From: Cupriavidus metallidurans CH34
GTDB lineage: Bacteria; Pseudomonadota; Gammaproteobacteria; Burkholderiales; Burkholderiaceae
Direction: 5' to 3'
Length of the DNA: 64,000 nucleotides
Assembly (NCBI RefSeq): GCF_000196015.1
Contig: NC_007974.2
Span: forward strand, 620,001 to 684,000
Made by a program: the position numbers and the translations under genes. The notes below the pieces were generated by a model. The model was not told the origin of the DNA. It did no database searches and worked only from the letters and a program-made list of their open reading frames with translations. Below, piece by piece: positions 1-10,357 of the stretch (the first letter of the stretch is position 1; each line of letters opens with the position of its first letter).

Positions 1-355
1 GCACGTAGGGCGGCAGGGCGTCCACGGCGCGCTGAAAGTACACGCCGAAATTCAGTTGGCCCGAGCGTATGCTGTCGTAGAGGCTGACGCCCTGGTTGAT
101 CAGCGAGGCGGTGATGATCGTCAGCGGCAGGATGACCAGCACTAGCACGAGCAGCAGCGTGAGCAGCGCGGCCACGTTGTTGCGCCCACGCAGCCCAGCC
201 GTCAGGCGCCGTTGCAGCGGGGCGAAGATGATGGCGAGGACGGCGCCCCAGAAAACGGCGCCATAGAAGGGCAGCAGAATCCAGAAGAACGCGATGGAGA
301 CCGCCGCGAGCAACAGCAGGAACGTCTTGTGATACAGACCGGGTGATTCGGCCAT
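1..355 (-). CDS. AI-2E family transporter, N-terminal part (cut by window edge)
   Basis: The reverse strand reads from an ATG at 355 for 118 codons without a stop and runs off the left edge. The protein starts MAESPGLYHKTF and carries two closely spaced hydrophobic segments (about residues 10-45), a short basic stretch with QRRL and RGRNN, and a third hydrophobic segment rich in Leu and Val (about 58-80). It then enters a soluble stretch with SLYDSIRSGQL. This order is typical of the N-terminus of AI-2E/PerM/YdiK-type inner-membrane proteins, about 350 residues long, whose members are proposed exporters or ion antiporters. It runs in the same direction as the ccm genes upstream but is separated from ccmH by about 98 bases. 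The family call rests on hydropathy and sequence feel, since only a third of the protein is visible. Confidence 0.72.
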   Translation of the reverse strand, partial: MAESPGLYHKTFLLLLAAVSIAFFWILLPFYGAVFWGAVLAIIFAPLQRRLTAGLRGRNNVAALLTLLLVLVLVILPLTIITASLINQGVSLYDSIRSGQLNFGVYFQRAVDALPPYV

Positions 356-453
356 GGTGGAATCCTTAAGCGCAAGCCAGCAGCCATTCTACGATGCCGT
401 GAGGTCGCCACCCGTGACATGTGCCAGGTGTGGCCGCACGGCCGTGAATGGCG

Positions 454-1488
454 CTATTTGCGCTGTCCGGGTTCCGCTACCGACCGGGCGGCCGCCAGAT
501 TGGCGGCGACCCGGCCGGCGGTCTGCGAATCCGGGGGCAGCAGCCGGTACAGGTGCTCCCAGTAGGCGATCGCGCCGGCCTTGTCGCCGCGTTCGGCCGC
601 GGCGCTGGCGGCCAGCGCCAGCCCCTTCGGGTCGTCGGGGTCGAGCCGCAGCGCGGCGTCGATCTGTGCCATCGCCGGGCCTTCCAGCGATCCGCCGTTG
701 ACGCTGGCCAGCACGTCCGCGTAGTCGGAACGCAGCGACGCCACCTTCGGCTCCAGCGCCACCGCGCGGGCGAATGCTTCCGCCGCGTCGTCGTTGCGTT
801 CGAGCACGGTGTACGAACGCCCCAGCATGACCCAGCCCTCGGCGTCGTTCGGATTCTTGCGCAGGCGCGCGGCGAGCTGGTCGACCATGTCCTCGACGCG
901 GGCCGCCGTCAAGGTGACCTCGCCATCGGGGCCATGAGGTCCATCGTGCGCCACCGCAGACCCGAGCAGCGATACTGGCGAGCCCAGGTGCAGATACAGC
1001 GCGACGGCCACCGGTGGCAACACGGTAAACAGCATCGCATTGGTCAGCAGCGACTGGCGGCGCGCGGGCGATTGCATGTCCCGCTCCGTCTCCTCCACGG
1101 CATTGCCTGCGGCCATCTGGCGGCGCCTGCCGCGCCAGAGCCAGGCCAGCACCGCCATGAGCAGGAGGAAGGGGCCGAGCCACAGCAGCCACGTCTGCGG
1201 CTTGAACGGCGGCTTGTAGAGCACGAAGTCGCCGTAGCGCTGCACCAGATAGGTCTTGATCGCGTCGTCGCTGGCCCCTTGCGCCATCTGGGCCCGGATC
1301 TGGCGGCGCAGGTCGACGGCCAGGTCGGCGTTCGAATCAGCCAGTGTCTGGTTCTGGCAGACCAGGCACCGAAGCTGCGAGGAGAGCGCCAGCACGCGCG
1401 CGTCGAGTTCCGCATCCGTCAGCGCGAATGCCGCCCCGGCATGGAGCGCGATCAGCAGCGTCAGCGTGGAGAGCCAGGTTCTAGGCAC
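454..1488 (-). CDS. ccmH: Cytochrome c maturation protein CcmH fused to a CcmI-type TPR domain
   Basis: This is the last gene of the ccm set, 344 residues. It has a signal peptide (about 1-22), then a periplasmic CcmH domain with the redox pair LRCLVCQNQ (Cys41, Cys44), a transmembrane segment (about 100-117), a second one (about 148-168), and a periplasmic C-terminal half with TPR-like helices (EGWVMLGRSY, AEAFARAVAL). CcmH keeps the apocytochrome CXXCH cysteines reduced for heme ligation, and CcmI presents the apocytochrome C-terminus. The fused layout resembles E. coli CcmH, whereas many bacteria carry the two as separate genes. Its start overlaps the ccmG stop by 8 bases, so the two are likely translationally coupled. 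Confidence 0.93.
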   Translation of the reverse strand: MPRTWLSTLTLLIALHAGAAFALTDAELDARVLALSSQLRCLVCQNQTLADSNADLAVDLRRQIRAQMAQGASDDAIKTYLVQRYGDFVLYKPPFKPQTWLLWLGPFLLLMAVLAWLWRGRRRQMAAGNAVEETERDMQSPARRQSLLTNAMLFTVLPPVAVALYLHLGSPVSLLGSAVAHDGPHGPDGEVTLTAARVEDMVDQLAARLRKNPNDAEGWVMLGRSYTVLERNDDAAEAFARAVALEPKVASLRSDYADVLASVNGGSLEGPAMAQIDAALRLDPDDPKGLALAASAAAERGDKAGAIAYWEHLYRLLPPDSQTAGRVAANLAAARSVAEPGQRK

Positions 1489-2032
1489 GGCTGCCCCCGT
1501 TTTCGAGCGATTTCAGGAGTGGCAGCAGCTTCTGTTCGAGAACCTGCTGCGTGACCGGGCCGACCTGGCGATAGCGCACCACGCCCGCTGCGTCGATGAT
1601 GAAGGTCTCCGGCACGCCGTACACGCCAAGGTCGATGCCGACGCGGCCATCCGCATCGACGGCCGAGGCCTTGTACGGGTCGCCCATCCGTTGCAGCCAC
1701 TCCAGCGCCGCGCCGCGCGTGTCCTTGTAGTTCAGGCCATAGAGCGGCACCTGCGTTTGCCCGGCCATGCCGAGCAGGACCGGATGCTCGGCGCGGCACG
1801 CGGTGCACCAGGACGCCCAGACATTCAACACCCAGACCTTGCCGCGCAGGCTGGCCGGGTCGAATTTTTGCGCATTGGCGTTTGCAGAGGTCTCGAGTAC
1901 CGGCAGCACGAATGCGGGCGCAGGCTTGTCCACCAGCGAAGAAGGCAGCTCGCGCGGATCGTGGCGCAACCCCGCCGCCAGGGCGATCACGATCGCCAGG
2001 AATACGCCCAATGGAAGCAGGAAGCGCATCAT
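1481..2032 (-). CDS. ccmG: Thiol:disulfide interchange protein CcmG (DsbE)
   Basis: This 183-residue membrane-anchored thioredoxin-fold protein has an uncleaved N-terminal helix (about 3-21), then the periplasmic domain with the active site VWASWCTACRAEH (Cys76, Cys79) and the cis-proline region GVPETFIID. In cytochrome c maturation it passes reductant from CcdA/DsbD to the CcmH-apocytochrome pair. The start ATG overlaps the ccmF stop as ATGA, the coupling pattern repeated through this operon. A second Met lies one codon later and could equally be used. The WCTAC active site differs from the WCEPC or WCPTC of well-known members but keeps both cysteines. Confidence 0.95.
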   Translation of the reverse strand: MMRFLLPLGVFLAIVIALAAGLRHDPRELPSSLVDKPAPAFVLPVLETSANANAQKFDPASLRGKVWVLNVWASWCTACRAEHPVLLGMAGQTQVPLYGLNYKDTRGAALEWLQRMGDPYKASAVDADGRVGIDLGVYGVPETFIIDAAGVVRYRQVGPVTQQVLEQKLLPLLKSLENGGSRA

Positions 2033-4071
2033 GCTTCGGACTCCTTGCCAGCAGGCAGCGTCAGCGGTGGCGTGGCGGGCCGGGCCCCCGCATCGTCATT
2101 GGCCGTGACCGCAGACGTGACCGCTGCCGCCGGATGGCGCGCGCGATATCGGCGGTCGCTGGCGGCAAGGAGTCCGCCCAGCGCCATCAACGCGCAGCCG
2201 CCCCAGACCCACGAGACGAAGGGCTTCACGTAGACCCGCAGCGCCCAGCGGGCATCGGCGGACGTGGCATCCGACGAATCGCCGAGCGCCACATAGAGAT
2301 CGCGTGCGAGCCCGGTGTCGATGGCGGCCTCGGTGGTCGGCATGTCCTGGCTGCGGTAGACGCGCCGCTCGGTGGCGAGCGTGGTGACCGGACGGCCTTG
2401 CCGCGTCACCGTGACCGTGCCCCGCAGCGCGTCGTAGTTCGGTCCCCTGACCGGCGCCACACCGTCGAAGCGGAAATCGTAGCCGCCAACCGCGACCGAA
2501 TCGCCCACGCGCATCGACAACTCGCGCACGCTCTCCTGGCTCTTGACCAGCGTGACGCCGGTGATGAACACGCCCACGCCGATGTGGGCCAGCAACATGC
2601 CGTAGTAGCCGGCCGGCAACTGGCGCAGGCCGGAGCGCCAGTCCCGCGCGTGCCGCATCTGCGTGGCCAGGCTGGCCAGCCCGCTCATTGCACACCACGC
2701 GGCCAGCGTGAGGCCGAGCCCGGTCATGGCGGAGCTGTTGCGCAGCACGGCCAGCAGCCCAAGCGCGATGACCACACTTGCCACGGCCGCCCAGCGCAGT
2801 CGCCTGGCCATGTCGGGCAGGTCGCTGCGTCCCCAGCGTGCCAGCGGGGCGGCACCCATCAGCAGCACGGCGGGGGCCATCAGCGGCACGAACACTTCTT
2901 CGAAGTACTCGGGGCCGACCGATACCTTGCCGAGGTCCAGCACGTCGAGCAGCAGCGGATACAGCGTGCCGAGCAGCACCGCCGAGGCGGCCACGGCCAG
3001 CAGCACGTTATTGGCCAGCAGAAAAGACTCGCGCGAGGTCAGGTTGAAATCGGTGCGCTGGGTCAGCCGGGGCGCGCGCCACGCGAATAGCGCGAGCGCC
3101 AGCCCCGTGACCAGTCCCAGCAACGTCAGGATGAAGATGCCGCGCCGGGGATCCACCGCGAACGCGTGGACCGAGGTAAGCACGCCAGAGCGGACCAGGA
3201 ACGTGCCGAGCAGGCTCAGCGAGAACGTGAAGATCGCCAGCAGAGCGGTCCAGGCGCGGAACGCGCCGCGCTTCTCGGTGACCGCCAGCGAGTGGATCAG
3301 CGCGGTGCCGGCCAGCCAGGGCATGAACGACGCGTTCTCCACCGGGTCCCAGAACCACCAGCCGCCCCAGCCCAGTTCGTAGTAGGCCCACATGCTGCCC
3401 ATCGCGATGCCGATGGTCAGGAACATCCACGCCAGGATCGTCCACGGGCGCGACCAGCGTGCCCAGGCCGCGTCGAGTCGTCCTTCAAGCAAGGCCGCCA
3501 CCGCGAATGAGAATGCCACCGCGAAGCCGACGTAGCCCATGTACAGGAATGGCGGATGGAACACCATGCCGGGGTCCTGCAGCAGCGGATTGAGGTCGCG
3601 CCCCTCCATCGCGCGGGGCAACAGACGCAGGAACGGATTCGATGCGAACAGCACGAACAGCAGCAGTCCGGTGCTGATGCCCCCCATCACGCCAAGCACG
3701 CGGGCGACGAACGCCAGTGGCAGGCGGCGGCTGAAGCCAGCCACGGCCATTGCCCACAGCGCCAGCATCAGCGACCACAGCAGCATCGACCCCTCATGGC
3801 CGCCCCATACCGCCGCCATGCGGTAGATCAGTGGCAGCGCGCTGTTAGAGTTCGCCGCCACATAGAGCACGCTGAAGTCGTTGTCGACGAAAGCGTATGT
3901 CAGCGAGAGGTAGGCCGCGATCAGCAGCGTGCCATGCAGGAAGGCGGCGGGCCGTGCAAGGCACATCCAGGCAACATTGCCGCGCGCCGCGCCCACCATC
4001 GGCAGCGTTGCCAGCACCAGCGCCACGAGCATGGCCAGGATCAGTGCGAAGTGGCCCAGTTCCGGATTCAT
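2029..4071 (-). CDS. ccmF: Heme lyase CcmF
   Basis: This is a polytopic inner-membrane protein of 680 residues, the usual family length. It has many hydrophobic helices and the WWD heme-handling motif [15 protein letters not shown]. CcmF together with CcmH attaches heme carried by holo-CcmE to the CXXCH sites of apocytochromes on the periplasmic side. Conserved His residues lie in the loops ([15 protein letters not shown], the latter just after a transmembrane stretch). A soluble periplasmic domain follows near the C-terminus (about 520-620), then a last helix. Start and stop both overlap neighbours as ATGA (ccmE upstream, ccmG downstream), so it is embedded in one transcript with napEDABC and the other ccm genes. 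Confidence 0.96.
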   Translation of the reverse strand: MNPELGHFALILAMLVALVLATLPMVGAARGNVAWMCLARPAAFLHGTLLIAAYLSLTYAFVDNDFSVLYVAANSNSALPLIYRMAAVWGGHEGSMLLWSLMLALWAMAVAGFSRRLPLAFVARVLGVMGGISTGLLLFVLFASNPFLRLLPRAMEGRDLNPLLQDPGMVFHPPFLYMGYVGFAVAFSFAVAALLEGRLDAAWARWSRPWTILAWMFLTIGIAMGSMWAYYELGWGGWWFWDPVENASFMPWLAGTALIHSLAVTEKRGAFRAWTALLAIFTFSLSLLGTFLVRSGVLTSVHAFAVDPRRGIFILTLLGLVTGLALALFAWRAPRLTQRTDFNLTSRESFLLANNVLLAVAASAVLLGTLYPLLLDVLDLGKVSVGPEYFEEVFVPLMAPAVLLMGAAPLARWGRSDLPDMARRLRWAAVASVVIALGLLAVLRNSSAMTGLGLTLAAWCAMSGLASLATQMRHARDWRSGLRQLPAGYYGMLLAHIGVGVFITGVTLVKSQESVRELSMRVGDSVAVGGYDFRFDGVAPVRGPNYDALRGTVTVTRQGRPVTTLATERRVYRSQDMPTTEAAIDTGLARDLYVALGDSSDATSADARWALRVYVKPFVSWVWGGCALMALGGLLAASDRRYRARHPAAAVTSAVTANDDAGARPATPPLTLPAGKESEA

Positions 4072-4517
4072 CGCGTTTTTTCCGTGGGGTTGTCCGATGC
4101 GGCGCGTTTGAGCGCGTCGGCGGCTTCGGGCGGCATGTAGTTCTCGTCATGCTTGGCCAGGATTTCGCTGGCGACGAACGTGCCGTCGCGATCGAGTGCC
4201 CCGCGTGCCACCACGCCCTTGCCCTCGCGGAACAGGTCCGGTAGCAGGCCACGGTAGACCACGGGTATGTCGTGCCGTGTATCGGTCACGACGAAGCGGA
4301 TCGTCAGGTTTTCTGGATCGCGCTTCAGCGAGCCGGGGGCGACCAGGCCGCCGAGACGAAAATTGCGTGACGCCGGCGCTTCGTGCGCGGCCACCTGGGT
4401 CGGGCTGAAGAAGAAGACGAGATTGGAGCGAAACGCATTCAGTACGAATGCCAGTGCCGTGCCGCCGCACAGCAGCGCGGCCAGCAGCAGACCGAGGCGA
4501 CGTTGCCTGCGCGTCAT
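4068..4517 (-). CDS. ccmE: Heme chaperone CcmE
   Basis: The protein is 149 residues from the ATG at 4517 ([12 protein letters not shown]). An in-frame extension upstream exists, but this start overlaps the ccmD stop as ATGA and gives the family's usual length. It has a basic N-terminus, one signal-anchor helix (about 8-27), then a periplasmic OB-fold domain. The heme-binding His is visible in [11 protein letters not shown] (His123), where heme becomes covalently attached before transfer to CcmF. The acidic/basic C-terminal tail is short and flexible. It functions with CcmABCD, which load heme onto it and release it with ATP. Confidence 0.95.
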   Translation of the reverse strand: MTRRQRRLGLLLAALLCGGTALAFVLNAFRSNLVFFFSPTQVAAHEAPASRNFRLGGLVAPGSLKRDPENLTIRFVVTDTRHDIPVVYRGLLPDLFREGKGVVARGALDRDGTFVASEILAKHDENYMPPEAADALKRAASDNPTEKTR

Positions 4518-4660
4518 CGGCGCGACCGTGCCCGCAGGCTGTTGCGGCGCCGCGCGCAGAGCAGGATCAGTTCCGCGGCGATTAGCACGAAGGTCATGCC
4601 GAAGGCGCTTGCGATATAGCCGGCGTGTCCGGCCAGCATGTCGAGATTCAGCGTGCTCAT
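4514..4660 (-). CDS. ccmD: Heme exporter small subunit CcmD
   Basis: This is a 48-codon gene, easily missed. It reads [20 protein letters not shown], then a single hydrophobic helix, then a strongly basic tail rich in Arg. CcmD is a small membrane protein that helps release holo-CcmE from the CcmABC complex. This one has the family hallmarks: a short N-terminus with a Tyr/Phe patch, one helix and an Arg-rich cytoplasmic C-terminus. The start overlaps the ccmC stop as ATGA (4657-4660) and the stop overlaps the ccmE start as ATGA (4514-4517). Position and coupling make the call firm despite the short sequence. Confidence 0.92.
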   Translation of the reverse strand: MSTLNLDMLAGHAGYIASAFGMTFVLIAAELILLCARRRNSLRARSRR

Positions 4661-5436
4661 GGCATGGTCTCCAGGGTGCCGGTGTCAATCTCGCCGCGCT
4701 CGCGCAGGATGCAGCGCAGGCGCACCAGCGCCACGCCGATCGCGTATAGCCAGCAGGCCACCGTCATCGTCAACATGCCGGCCAGCATCGTGGCCGCCAT
4801 GGTTGGCGCGGCGGTCAGGCTGACCGATGCGCCCTGGTGCAGCGTGTTCCACCACTGCACGGAAAAGTAGATCACTGGCACATTCGCCACGCCGACCAAC
4901 GCCAGCACGGCGCAGGCGCGCTCGGCGCGACGGGGCTCGTCGATGGCCGCCTCCAGCGCCATGTAGCCGAGGTAGAGGAACAGCAGGATCAGCTCCGACG
5001 TCAGCCGTGCGTCCCAGACCCAGTACGTGCCCCACGTGGGTTTGCCCCAGAGTGCCCCGGTCCACAGCGCGATGACCGTGAACATCGCGCCCGTGGGCGC
5101 CAGCGCCGACGCCATCATCGAGGACAGCCGCGTGCGCAGCACCAGCGCCAGCGCACACCAGCCCGCCATGACCACGTAGATGAACATCGACATCCACGCT
5201 GCCGGCACGTGGATGAAGATGATCCGGTAGACCTCGCCCTGCTGGGCATCGGTGGGCGCCACCACGAATCCGAGGTACAGGCCGAGGGCCAGGAACAGCG
5301 CCGCAACGGCGAAACACCAGGGCGCAAGCCGTCCCGCGAGCGGGTAGAAGCGCACTGGCGCGGCAAAGGCCAGCCAGCGCGCCCGCGCGGTGCGTGGGGA
5401 ATGGGCGTTGGCGTCGAGGGAAATGTCGCGCTGCAT
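4657..5436 (-). CDS. ccmC: Heme ABC transporter permease / heme-handling protein CcmC
   Basis: The protein has 259 residues and six predicted membrane helices. The tryptophan-rich heme-handling motif [15 protein letters not shown] lies at about 136-149, flanked by the two likely axial His residues His76 (IFIHVPAAW) and His200 (WWNTLHQG). CcmC binds heme on the periplasmic face and is required to attach it to CcmE. The N-terminus is about 30 residues longer than in minimal CcmC proteins and looks cytoplasmic. The gap to ccmB is only four bases. Confidence 0.95.
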   Translation of the reverse strand: MQRDISLDANAHSPRTARARWLAFAAPVRFYPLAGRLAPWCFAVAALFLALGLYLGFVVAPTDAQQGEVYRIIFIHVPAAWMSMFIYVVMAGWCALALVLRTRLSSMMASALAPTGAMFTVIALWTGALWGKPTWGTYWVWDARLTSELILLFLYLGYMALEAAIDEPRRAERACAVLALVGVANVPVIYFSVQWWNTLHQGASVSLTAAPTMAATMLAGMLTMTVACWLYAIGVALVRLRCILRERGEIDTGTLETMP

Positions 5437-5440
5437 CGTG

Positions 5441-6109
5441 TTACTCCATGGCGATGCGCAAGCCTGCCGCCGTGGCCAGCGGACACAGGAACAGCGATAG
5501 CGCCAGGCAGGCCCCGAGTAGCGAAAATTGCGGGATCACGTCGAGTCCGGCATCGGCCGCCGCGCCCGCGCTGGCGCCGAACACCAGCACAGGAATTGAC
5601 AGCGGCAGCACCAGGATGCACAACAGCACGGCGCCACCGCGTACGCCCAGCGTCAATGCCGCGCCAACGGCGCCGATCAGGCTAAGTGCAGGGGTTCCCA
5701 CCAGCAGCGAGGCCGACAGCAGCAGCGCGGAGCCGGCCGGCAGGCTGTATTGCTGGGCCAGCAGCGGCGTCAGCACGAGCAGCGGCAGGCCGCTGGTCAG
5801 CCAGTGCGCGCCGATCTTGGCCAGCACGAGCAAGGCCAGCGGGTGGGGTGACAGCAGGAGCTGGTCGAGACTGCCATCCTCGTGTTCCTGTGTGAACAGC
5901 CGCGACAGCGACAGCATCGACGCGAGCAGTGCCGACACCCACAGGATGCCCGGCGCCAGCGCGCGCAATTGCTGCGGGTCCGGGCCGATGGCCAGCGGAA
6001 AGAGGCTCGTGGCGATGACGAAGAAGACCAGGCTGGAAAGCAGCCCGGTGCGCCGCCGCCATGCGATCGACAGGTCGTGCGCGATGATCGTGCCGATGGC
6101 CTGGATCAT
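5441..6109 (-). CDS. ccmB: Heme exporter protein CcmB (ABC permease)
   Basis: This is a 222-residue polytopic membrane protein, the typical CcmB size. It has the family stretches LSRLFTQEHEDGSLDQLLLSP in the first loop and GTPALSLIGAVGAALTLG later. With CcmA and CcmC it forms the ABC complex that drives release of heme-loaded CcmE. The start overlaps ccmA as ATGA (6106-6109). Confidence 0.95.
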   Translation of the reverse strand: MIQAIGTIIAHDLSIAWRRRTGLLSSLVFFVIATSLFPLAIGPDPQQLRALAPGILWVSALLASMLSLSRLFTQEHEDGSLDQLLLSPHPLALLVLAKIGAHWLTSGLPLLVLTPLLAQQYSLPAGSALLLSASLLVGTPALSLIGAVGAALTLGVRGGAVLLCILVLPLSIPVLVFGASAGAAADAGLDVIPQFSLLGACLALSLFLCPLATAAGLRIAME

Positions 6110-6741
6110 GGCGAACCCGCGTCTGTGGCGAGATCGAGCACCGCACCCTCGGCGGGCAGCCGCTGATGCGTGGCGACCACGGCGATGCCGCCCCGCTGCA
6201 GGTGCTCGGCGAGCAGCGTGTGGAAGCAGTCGGTCGATGCGTCGTCGAGCGAAGTCAGCGGTTCATCGAGCAGCCATAGCGCGCGTGGCGTCAGCGCCAG
6301 CCGGGACAGCGCCACGCGGCGGCGCTGTCCTTGCGAGAGCGTGCGCGCCGGGGCATCGGCGACACGATCGAGACCGAACCGGGCAAGAGCATGGTGCATG
6401 GCATCCGCATCGGGCTGCTGGCCAGCCATGCGAGCGGCGAACTGAAGATTCTCGAAAGCGGACAGGTCGGGGTAGATGCCGTTGACGTGGCCGAGGTAGG
6501 CAACCTGCGCGAGATAGTCGGGGTCTCCGGCCCGCACCGCGCGGCCTCGCCAGTACAGGTCGCCCTCGGCGGGTGGCATCAGGCTGGACAACACGCGTAG
6601 CAGGCTGGTCTTGCCAGCACCGTTCGGGCCCATCACCTGCAACAGGTCGCCGGGTGCCAGGGAAATGCCGAGGCCACGGAAGATAGCGCAATGGCCGCGC
6701 CGGACGCCAAGCTCGCGGGCCTCCAGTACCGCGTCGGCCAT
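6106..6741 (-). CDS. ccmA: Heme exporter ATP-binding protein CcmA
   Basis: This ABC ATPase of 211 residues has Walker A GPNGAGKTS (38-46), the signature LSQGQRRRVALSR (134-146) and Walker B LWLLDEP (154-160), followed by the usual switch His (VVATHQR). It energises release of holo-CcmE from CcmCD. The gene begins three bases after the napC stop, which physically joins the ccm set to the nitrate reductase genes. The ccm proteins would be made together with the multi-heme subunits that need them. Confidence 0.96.
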   Translation of the reverse strand: MADAVLEARELGVRRGHCAIFRGLGISLAPGDLLQVMGPNGAGKTSLLRVLSSLMPPAEGDLYWRGRAVRAGDPDYLAQVAYLGHVNGIYPDLSAFENLQFAARMAGQQPDADAMHHALARFGLDRVADAPARTLSQGQRRRVALSRLALTPRALWLLDEPLTSLDDASTDCFHTLLAEHLQRGGIAVVATHQRLPAEGAVLDLATDAGSP

Positions 6742-6744
6742 AGG

Positions 6745-7332
6745 CTATTGCTCCTCGGCCTTGGAGATGTCAGGCAGATGGTGGGCGATCCCCTTGTGGC
6801 AATCGATGCAGGTCTTTTCCTTGTTGGCCAGATAGGTCGAGTGCATGGCCTGCGCGCGCGGGCTCTGGCGCGTGAAGTCCATCGACTGGTAGTCGTGGCA
6901 ATTGCGGCATTCGAGCGAATCGTTGGCCTTGAAGCGGGCCCATTCGTGCTGCGCCAGCTCCAGCCGGTGCGCCTGGAACTTCTCGCGCGTGTCCACGGTA
7001 CCGAAGATCTTGGCCCAGACTTCCTTCGACGCCTGCATCTTGCGCGCCATCTTGTCGGTCCAGTTGTGCGGCACGTGGCAGTCCGAGCATTTGGCGCGCA
7101 CGCCGCTGCGGTTGGTGAAGTGGATCGTGCCCTGCAGTTCCTGGTAGACGTTGTCGCGCATCTCGTGGCAGCCGGTGCAGAATTGCTCGGTGTTGGTGAG
7201 TTCCAGCGCCGTGTTGAACGCGCCCCAGAACACCACGCCGGCGATGAAGCCGCCCAGGGTCAGGAATCCCAGGCTGAAGTAGGCACTGGGGCGGTTGATG
7301 GTATGCCAGTAGCGCTTGATCAGGTCCCACAT
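6745..7332 (-). CDS. napC: Tetraheme cytochrome c NapC (NapC/NirT family quinol dehydrogenase)
   Basis: The protein has 195 residues with an N-terminal membrane anchor (about 17-38) and four CXXCH heme sites: CTGCH (52-56), CSDCH (82-86), CRNCH (142-146) and CIDCH (175-179). NapC takes electrons from the quinol pool and passes them to the periplasmic NapAB complex. No napGH genes are present, so NapC is probably the only quinol-oxidising route encoded in this operon. The gene sits between napB and ccmA with short gaps on both sides. Confidence 0.96.
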   Translation of the reverse strand: MWDLIKRYWHTINRPSAYFSLGFLTLGGFIAGVVFWGAFNTALELTNTEQFCTGCHEMRDNVYQELQGTIHFTNRSGVRAKCSDCHVPHNWTDKMARKMQASKEVWAKIFGTVDTREKFQAHRLELAQHEWARFKANDSLECRNCHDYQSMDFTRQSPRAQAMHSTYLANKEKTCIDCHKGIAHHLPDISKAEEQ

Positions 7333-7352
7333 GATCGGTCACCGTCGCCTGG

Positions 7353-7844
7353 TTATTTGGCACCCTTGGTGCCGCCACTGCGTTTGAGGATCGCCTCCAC
7401 ATCGACGAACGTGTTGTTCACCAGTGGCTTGGCGTCGGCCTGCGGCACGTGGCATTGCGTGCAGAAGTAGCGCCGTGGCGAGATCTCGGCCAGCACGTTG
7501 TTGTCACGATCCATGTAGTGCGTGATGCTGACCGGGATGGCCTGCGTTTCCTCCGTGCGCGTGCGCGCGTGGCAGAACATGCAGCGGTTGAAGTCCTTGT
7601 CGAGCTGGTAGCTGTCGATCTTGTGGGGGATCGTCGGCGGTTGCATCGTGTAGTTGCGGGTACGGCGGATGTCCTTGTTCTCGGTCGGGAACAGTATTGG
7701 CGGCGAGGTCTCGTTGGCCACCGGCGTGGGGCCACGCATCGAGTCCACCAGGCCCTGCGCGCGCGCCAGCGGCACGCTGAGCAGCATGACCACCAGCATG
7801 AGGACCAGCAGGGGCAGGGGGACCCAGGATCGGCTTGGCAACAT
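7353..7844 (-). CDS. napB: Periplasmic nitrate reductase small subunit NapB (diheme cytochrome c)
   Basis: The start is placed at ATG 7844, which follows a strong AGGAGG at a good distance. An upstream in-frame ATG at 7865 overlaps the napA stop and would add seven residues. The product is 163 residues with a signal peptide ending near ARAQ and two heme sites, CMFCH (88-92) and CTQCH (128-132). It has the family stretch ENKDIRRTRNYTMQPPTIPH. NapB relays electrons from NapC to the Fe-S cluster of NapA in the periplasm. Confidence 0.96.
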   Translation of the reverse strand: MLPSRSWVPLPLLVLMLVVMLLSVPLARAQGLVDSMRGPTPVANETSPPILFPTENKDIRRTRNYTMQPPTIPHKIDSYQLDKDFNRCMFCHARTRTEETQAIPVSITHYMDRDNNVLAEISPRRYFCTQCHVPQADAKPLVNNTFVDVEAILKRSGGTKGAK

Positions 7845-7861
7845 GGCGTGTCCTCCTGTAC

Positions 7862-10357
7862 TCATACCTTGACGATCTTGACCGCGCACTTCTTGAAGTC
7901 GGTCTGCAGCGAGATCGGGCAGGTGGCGTCGAGCGTGACCTTGTTGATCAGCTGGCTGGCATCGAACCAGGGCACGAATACCAGACCGCGCGGCGGCGCG
8001 TCGCGTCCGCGGGTTTCGATGCGCGTGCGCATACGGCCGCGACGCGAGACCACTTCCACTTCCACCCCGCGCCGCAGCCCCAGTGCCTTGGCGTCTTCCG
8101 GATGCATGAAGCACACCGCGTTCGGGAAGGCGCGGTACAGCTCCGGCACGCGCCGCGTCATCGAGCCGGAGTGCCAGTGTTCGAGCACGCGGCCCGTGGC
8201 CAGCCAGAACGGGTATTCCTTGTCCGGGGACTCGGCCGGCGGCTCGTAGGGCAGGGCGTAGATCACGGCCTTGCCGTCCGGGTTGCCGTAGAACTGGAAG
8301 CCGGTACCCGCCTTCACGTACGGGTCCGAGCCTTCGCGATAGCGCCAGCGCGTTTCCTTGCCGTTGACCACCGGCCAGCGCAAGCCGCGTGCCTCGTGGT
8401 ACATGTCGAACGGCGCCAGGTCGTGGCCGTGGCCACGGCCGAAGGTCGCGTATTCCTCGAACAGGCCCTTCTGGACGTAGAAGCCGAAAGCCTTGGACTC
8501 GTAGTTGTTGTAGTCGGAGGCGGTTTCCTTGAGCGGGAACTTGTCGACCTGGCCGTTGCGATACAGCACGTCGAAGAGCGTCTTGCCCTTGTACTCGGGT
8601 TTCTTCGCGATCAGTTCCGCCGGCCAGACGTCCTCGACCTTGAAGCGCTTCGAGAATTCCATCAACTGCCAGAGATCGGAGCGCGCCTCGCCCGGGGCGT
8701 CTACGAGCTGGTGCCAGAACTGCGTGCGGCGTTCCGCGTTACCGTACGCGCCTTCCTTTTCGACCCACATCGCGGTGGGCAGGATCAGGTCGGCCGACAG
8801 CGCGGTGACCGTCGGGTAGGCGTCGGAGACGACGATGAAGTTCGTCGGATTGCGGTAGCCGGGCAGGGTCTCCTCCATCATGTTGGCTGCCGCCTGCATG
8901 TTGTTGTTGACCTGCACCCAGTACGCGTTGAGCTTGCCGTCCCTGAGCATCCGGTTCTGCAGGACGGCGTGGTAGCCGGGCTTGTCGGGGATAGTCCCCG
9001 GCGGCAGCTTCCAGATACGTTCGGCTTCCTCGCGGTGCTTGGGATTGGTGACGACCATGTCGGCCGGCAGCCGGTGCGAGAACGTGCCTACCTCCCGTGC
9101 CGTGCCGCAGGCGGATGGCTGCCCTGTCAGCGAGAACGGACTGTTGCCCGGCGTGGCGATCTTGCCCGTCAGCAGGTGGACGTTGTAGGCCATGTTGTTG
9201 ACCCACGTGCCGCGCGTGTGCTGGTTGAAACCCATGGTCCACAGCGACATGACCTTGAGATTCGGGTCGGCATAAAGCTCGGCCAGTTGCTCGAGCTGCT
9301 TCTTGGGCACGCCGGAGAGCTTGCTGACGTAGTCAGCATCGTACTTCGACACGAACTTCGCGAAGTCGTCGAACGTAATCAGCTTGGAGTCGTTCGGGTT
9401 GCCGGCGTTCTTGGCCGCCTTCTGGAGCGGATTGTCCGGGCGCAGGCCATAGCCGATATCGGTCACGCCTTCCTTGAACACCGTGTACTTGTTGACGAAG
9501 TCCTTGTTGACCTTGTTATTGCGGATGATGTAGTTGGCGATAAAGTTCAGCATCGCCAGGTCGGTCTGGGGCTTGAAGATGACCGGGATATCGGCCAGGT
9601 CGAACGAACGATGCGTGAACGTGGACAGCACGGCCACGCGGGTCTTGGGGTGGCTCAGGCGGCGGTCCGTGATGCGTGTCCACAGGATCGGGTGCATCTC
9701 CGCCATATTGGAGCCCCACAGCACAAAGACGTCGGCGGCCTCGATGTCGTCATAGCAGCCCATCGGCTCGTCCATGCCGAAGGTGCGCATGAAGCCGGTC
9801 ACGGCCGACGCCATGCAATGGCGCGCGTTCGGGTCGATGTTGTTGGAGCGGAACCCCGCCTTGTACAGCTTGGAAGCGGCGTAGCCTTCCCATACGGTCC
9901 ACTGGCCGGAGCCGAACATGCCCACGGCGGTCGGGCCTTTCTCCTTGAGCACGCGCTTGAACTGGGCCTCCATCTCGTCGAAGGCGCGATCCCAGCTGAC
10001 CGGCGCGAATTCGCCGTTCTTGTCGTACTTGCCGTTCTTCATCCGCAGCAGCGGCTTGGTCAGGCGGTCCTGCCCATACATGATCTTCGACAGGAAGTAG
10101 CCCTTCACGCAATTCAGGCCCTTGTTGACCTCGCAAAGCGGGTCGCCCTGGGTGGCCACCACCTTGTTGTCCTTGACCGCGACGGTCACACCGCACCCCG
10201 TGCCGCAGAAGCGGCAGGGCGCCTTCGACCATTTCAGTTTCGTGACTTCGCTGTCCGTCACGAAATTGGCCGCATCCGTCGGCAGCGAGACGCCCGCCAC
10301 CGAGGCCGTGGCGGCGATGGCTGTCTGCTTGATGAAATCACGGCGCGTGAGTGGCAT
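7862..10357 (-). CDS. napA: Periplasmic nitrate reductase catalytic subunit NapA
   Basis: This is an 831-residue molybdoenzyme of the DMSO reductase family. It starts with a Tat signal peptide ([11 protein letters not shown], twin arginine at 5-6). The [4Fe-4S] ligands are Cys48, Cys51, Cys55 and Cys83 ([15 protein letters not shown]), and the probable molybdenum ligand is Cys181 in [10 protein letters not shown]. Bis-MGD binding blocks such as [11 protein letters not shown] and [10 protein letters not shown] are visible. It reduces nitrate to nitrite with electrons from NapB. The start overlaps the napD stop by 20 bases. A long open frame on the opposite strand is a GC-bias shadow. Confidence 0.98.
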   Translation of the reverse strand: MPLTRRDFIKQTAIAATASVAGVSLPTDAANFVTDSEVTKLKWSKAPCRFCGTGCGVTVAVKDNKVVATQGDPLCEVNKGLNCVKGYFLSKIMYGQDRLTKPLLRMKNGKYDKNGEFAPVSWDRAFDEMEAQFKRVLKEKGPTAVGMFGSGQWTVWEGYAASKLYKAGFRSNNIDPNARHCMASAVTGFMRTFGMDEPMGCYDDIEAADVFVLWGSNMAEMHPILWTRITDRRLSHPKTRVAVLSTFTHRSFDLADIPVIFKPQTDLAMLNFIANYIIRNNKVNKDFVNKYTVFKEGVTDIGYGLRPDNPLQKAAKNAGNPNDSKLITFDDFAKFVSKYDADYVSKLSGVPKKQLEQLAELYADPNLKVMSLWTMGFNQHTRGTWVNNMAYNVHLLTGKIATPGNSPFSLTGQPSACGTAREVGTFSHRLPADMVVTNPKHREEAERIWKLPPGTIPDKPGYHAVLQNRMLRDGKLNAYWVQVNNNMQAAANMMEETLPGYRNPTNFIVVSDAYPTVTALSADLILPTAMWVEKEGAYGNAERRTQFWHQLVDAPGEARSDLWQLMEFSKRFKVEDVWPAELIAKKPEYKGKTLFDVLYRNGQVDKFPLKETASDYNNYESKAFGFYVQKGLFEEYATFGRGHGHDLAPFDMYHEARGLRWPVVNGKETRWRYREGSDPYVKAGTGFQFYGNPDGKAVIYALPYEPPAESPDKEYPFWLATGRVLEHWHSGSMTRRVPELYRAFPNAVCFMHPEDAKALGLRRGVEVEVVSRRGRMRTRIETRGRDAPPRGLVFVPWFDASQLINKVTLDATCPISLQTDFKKCAVKIVKV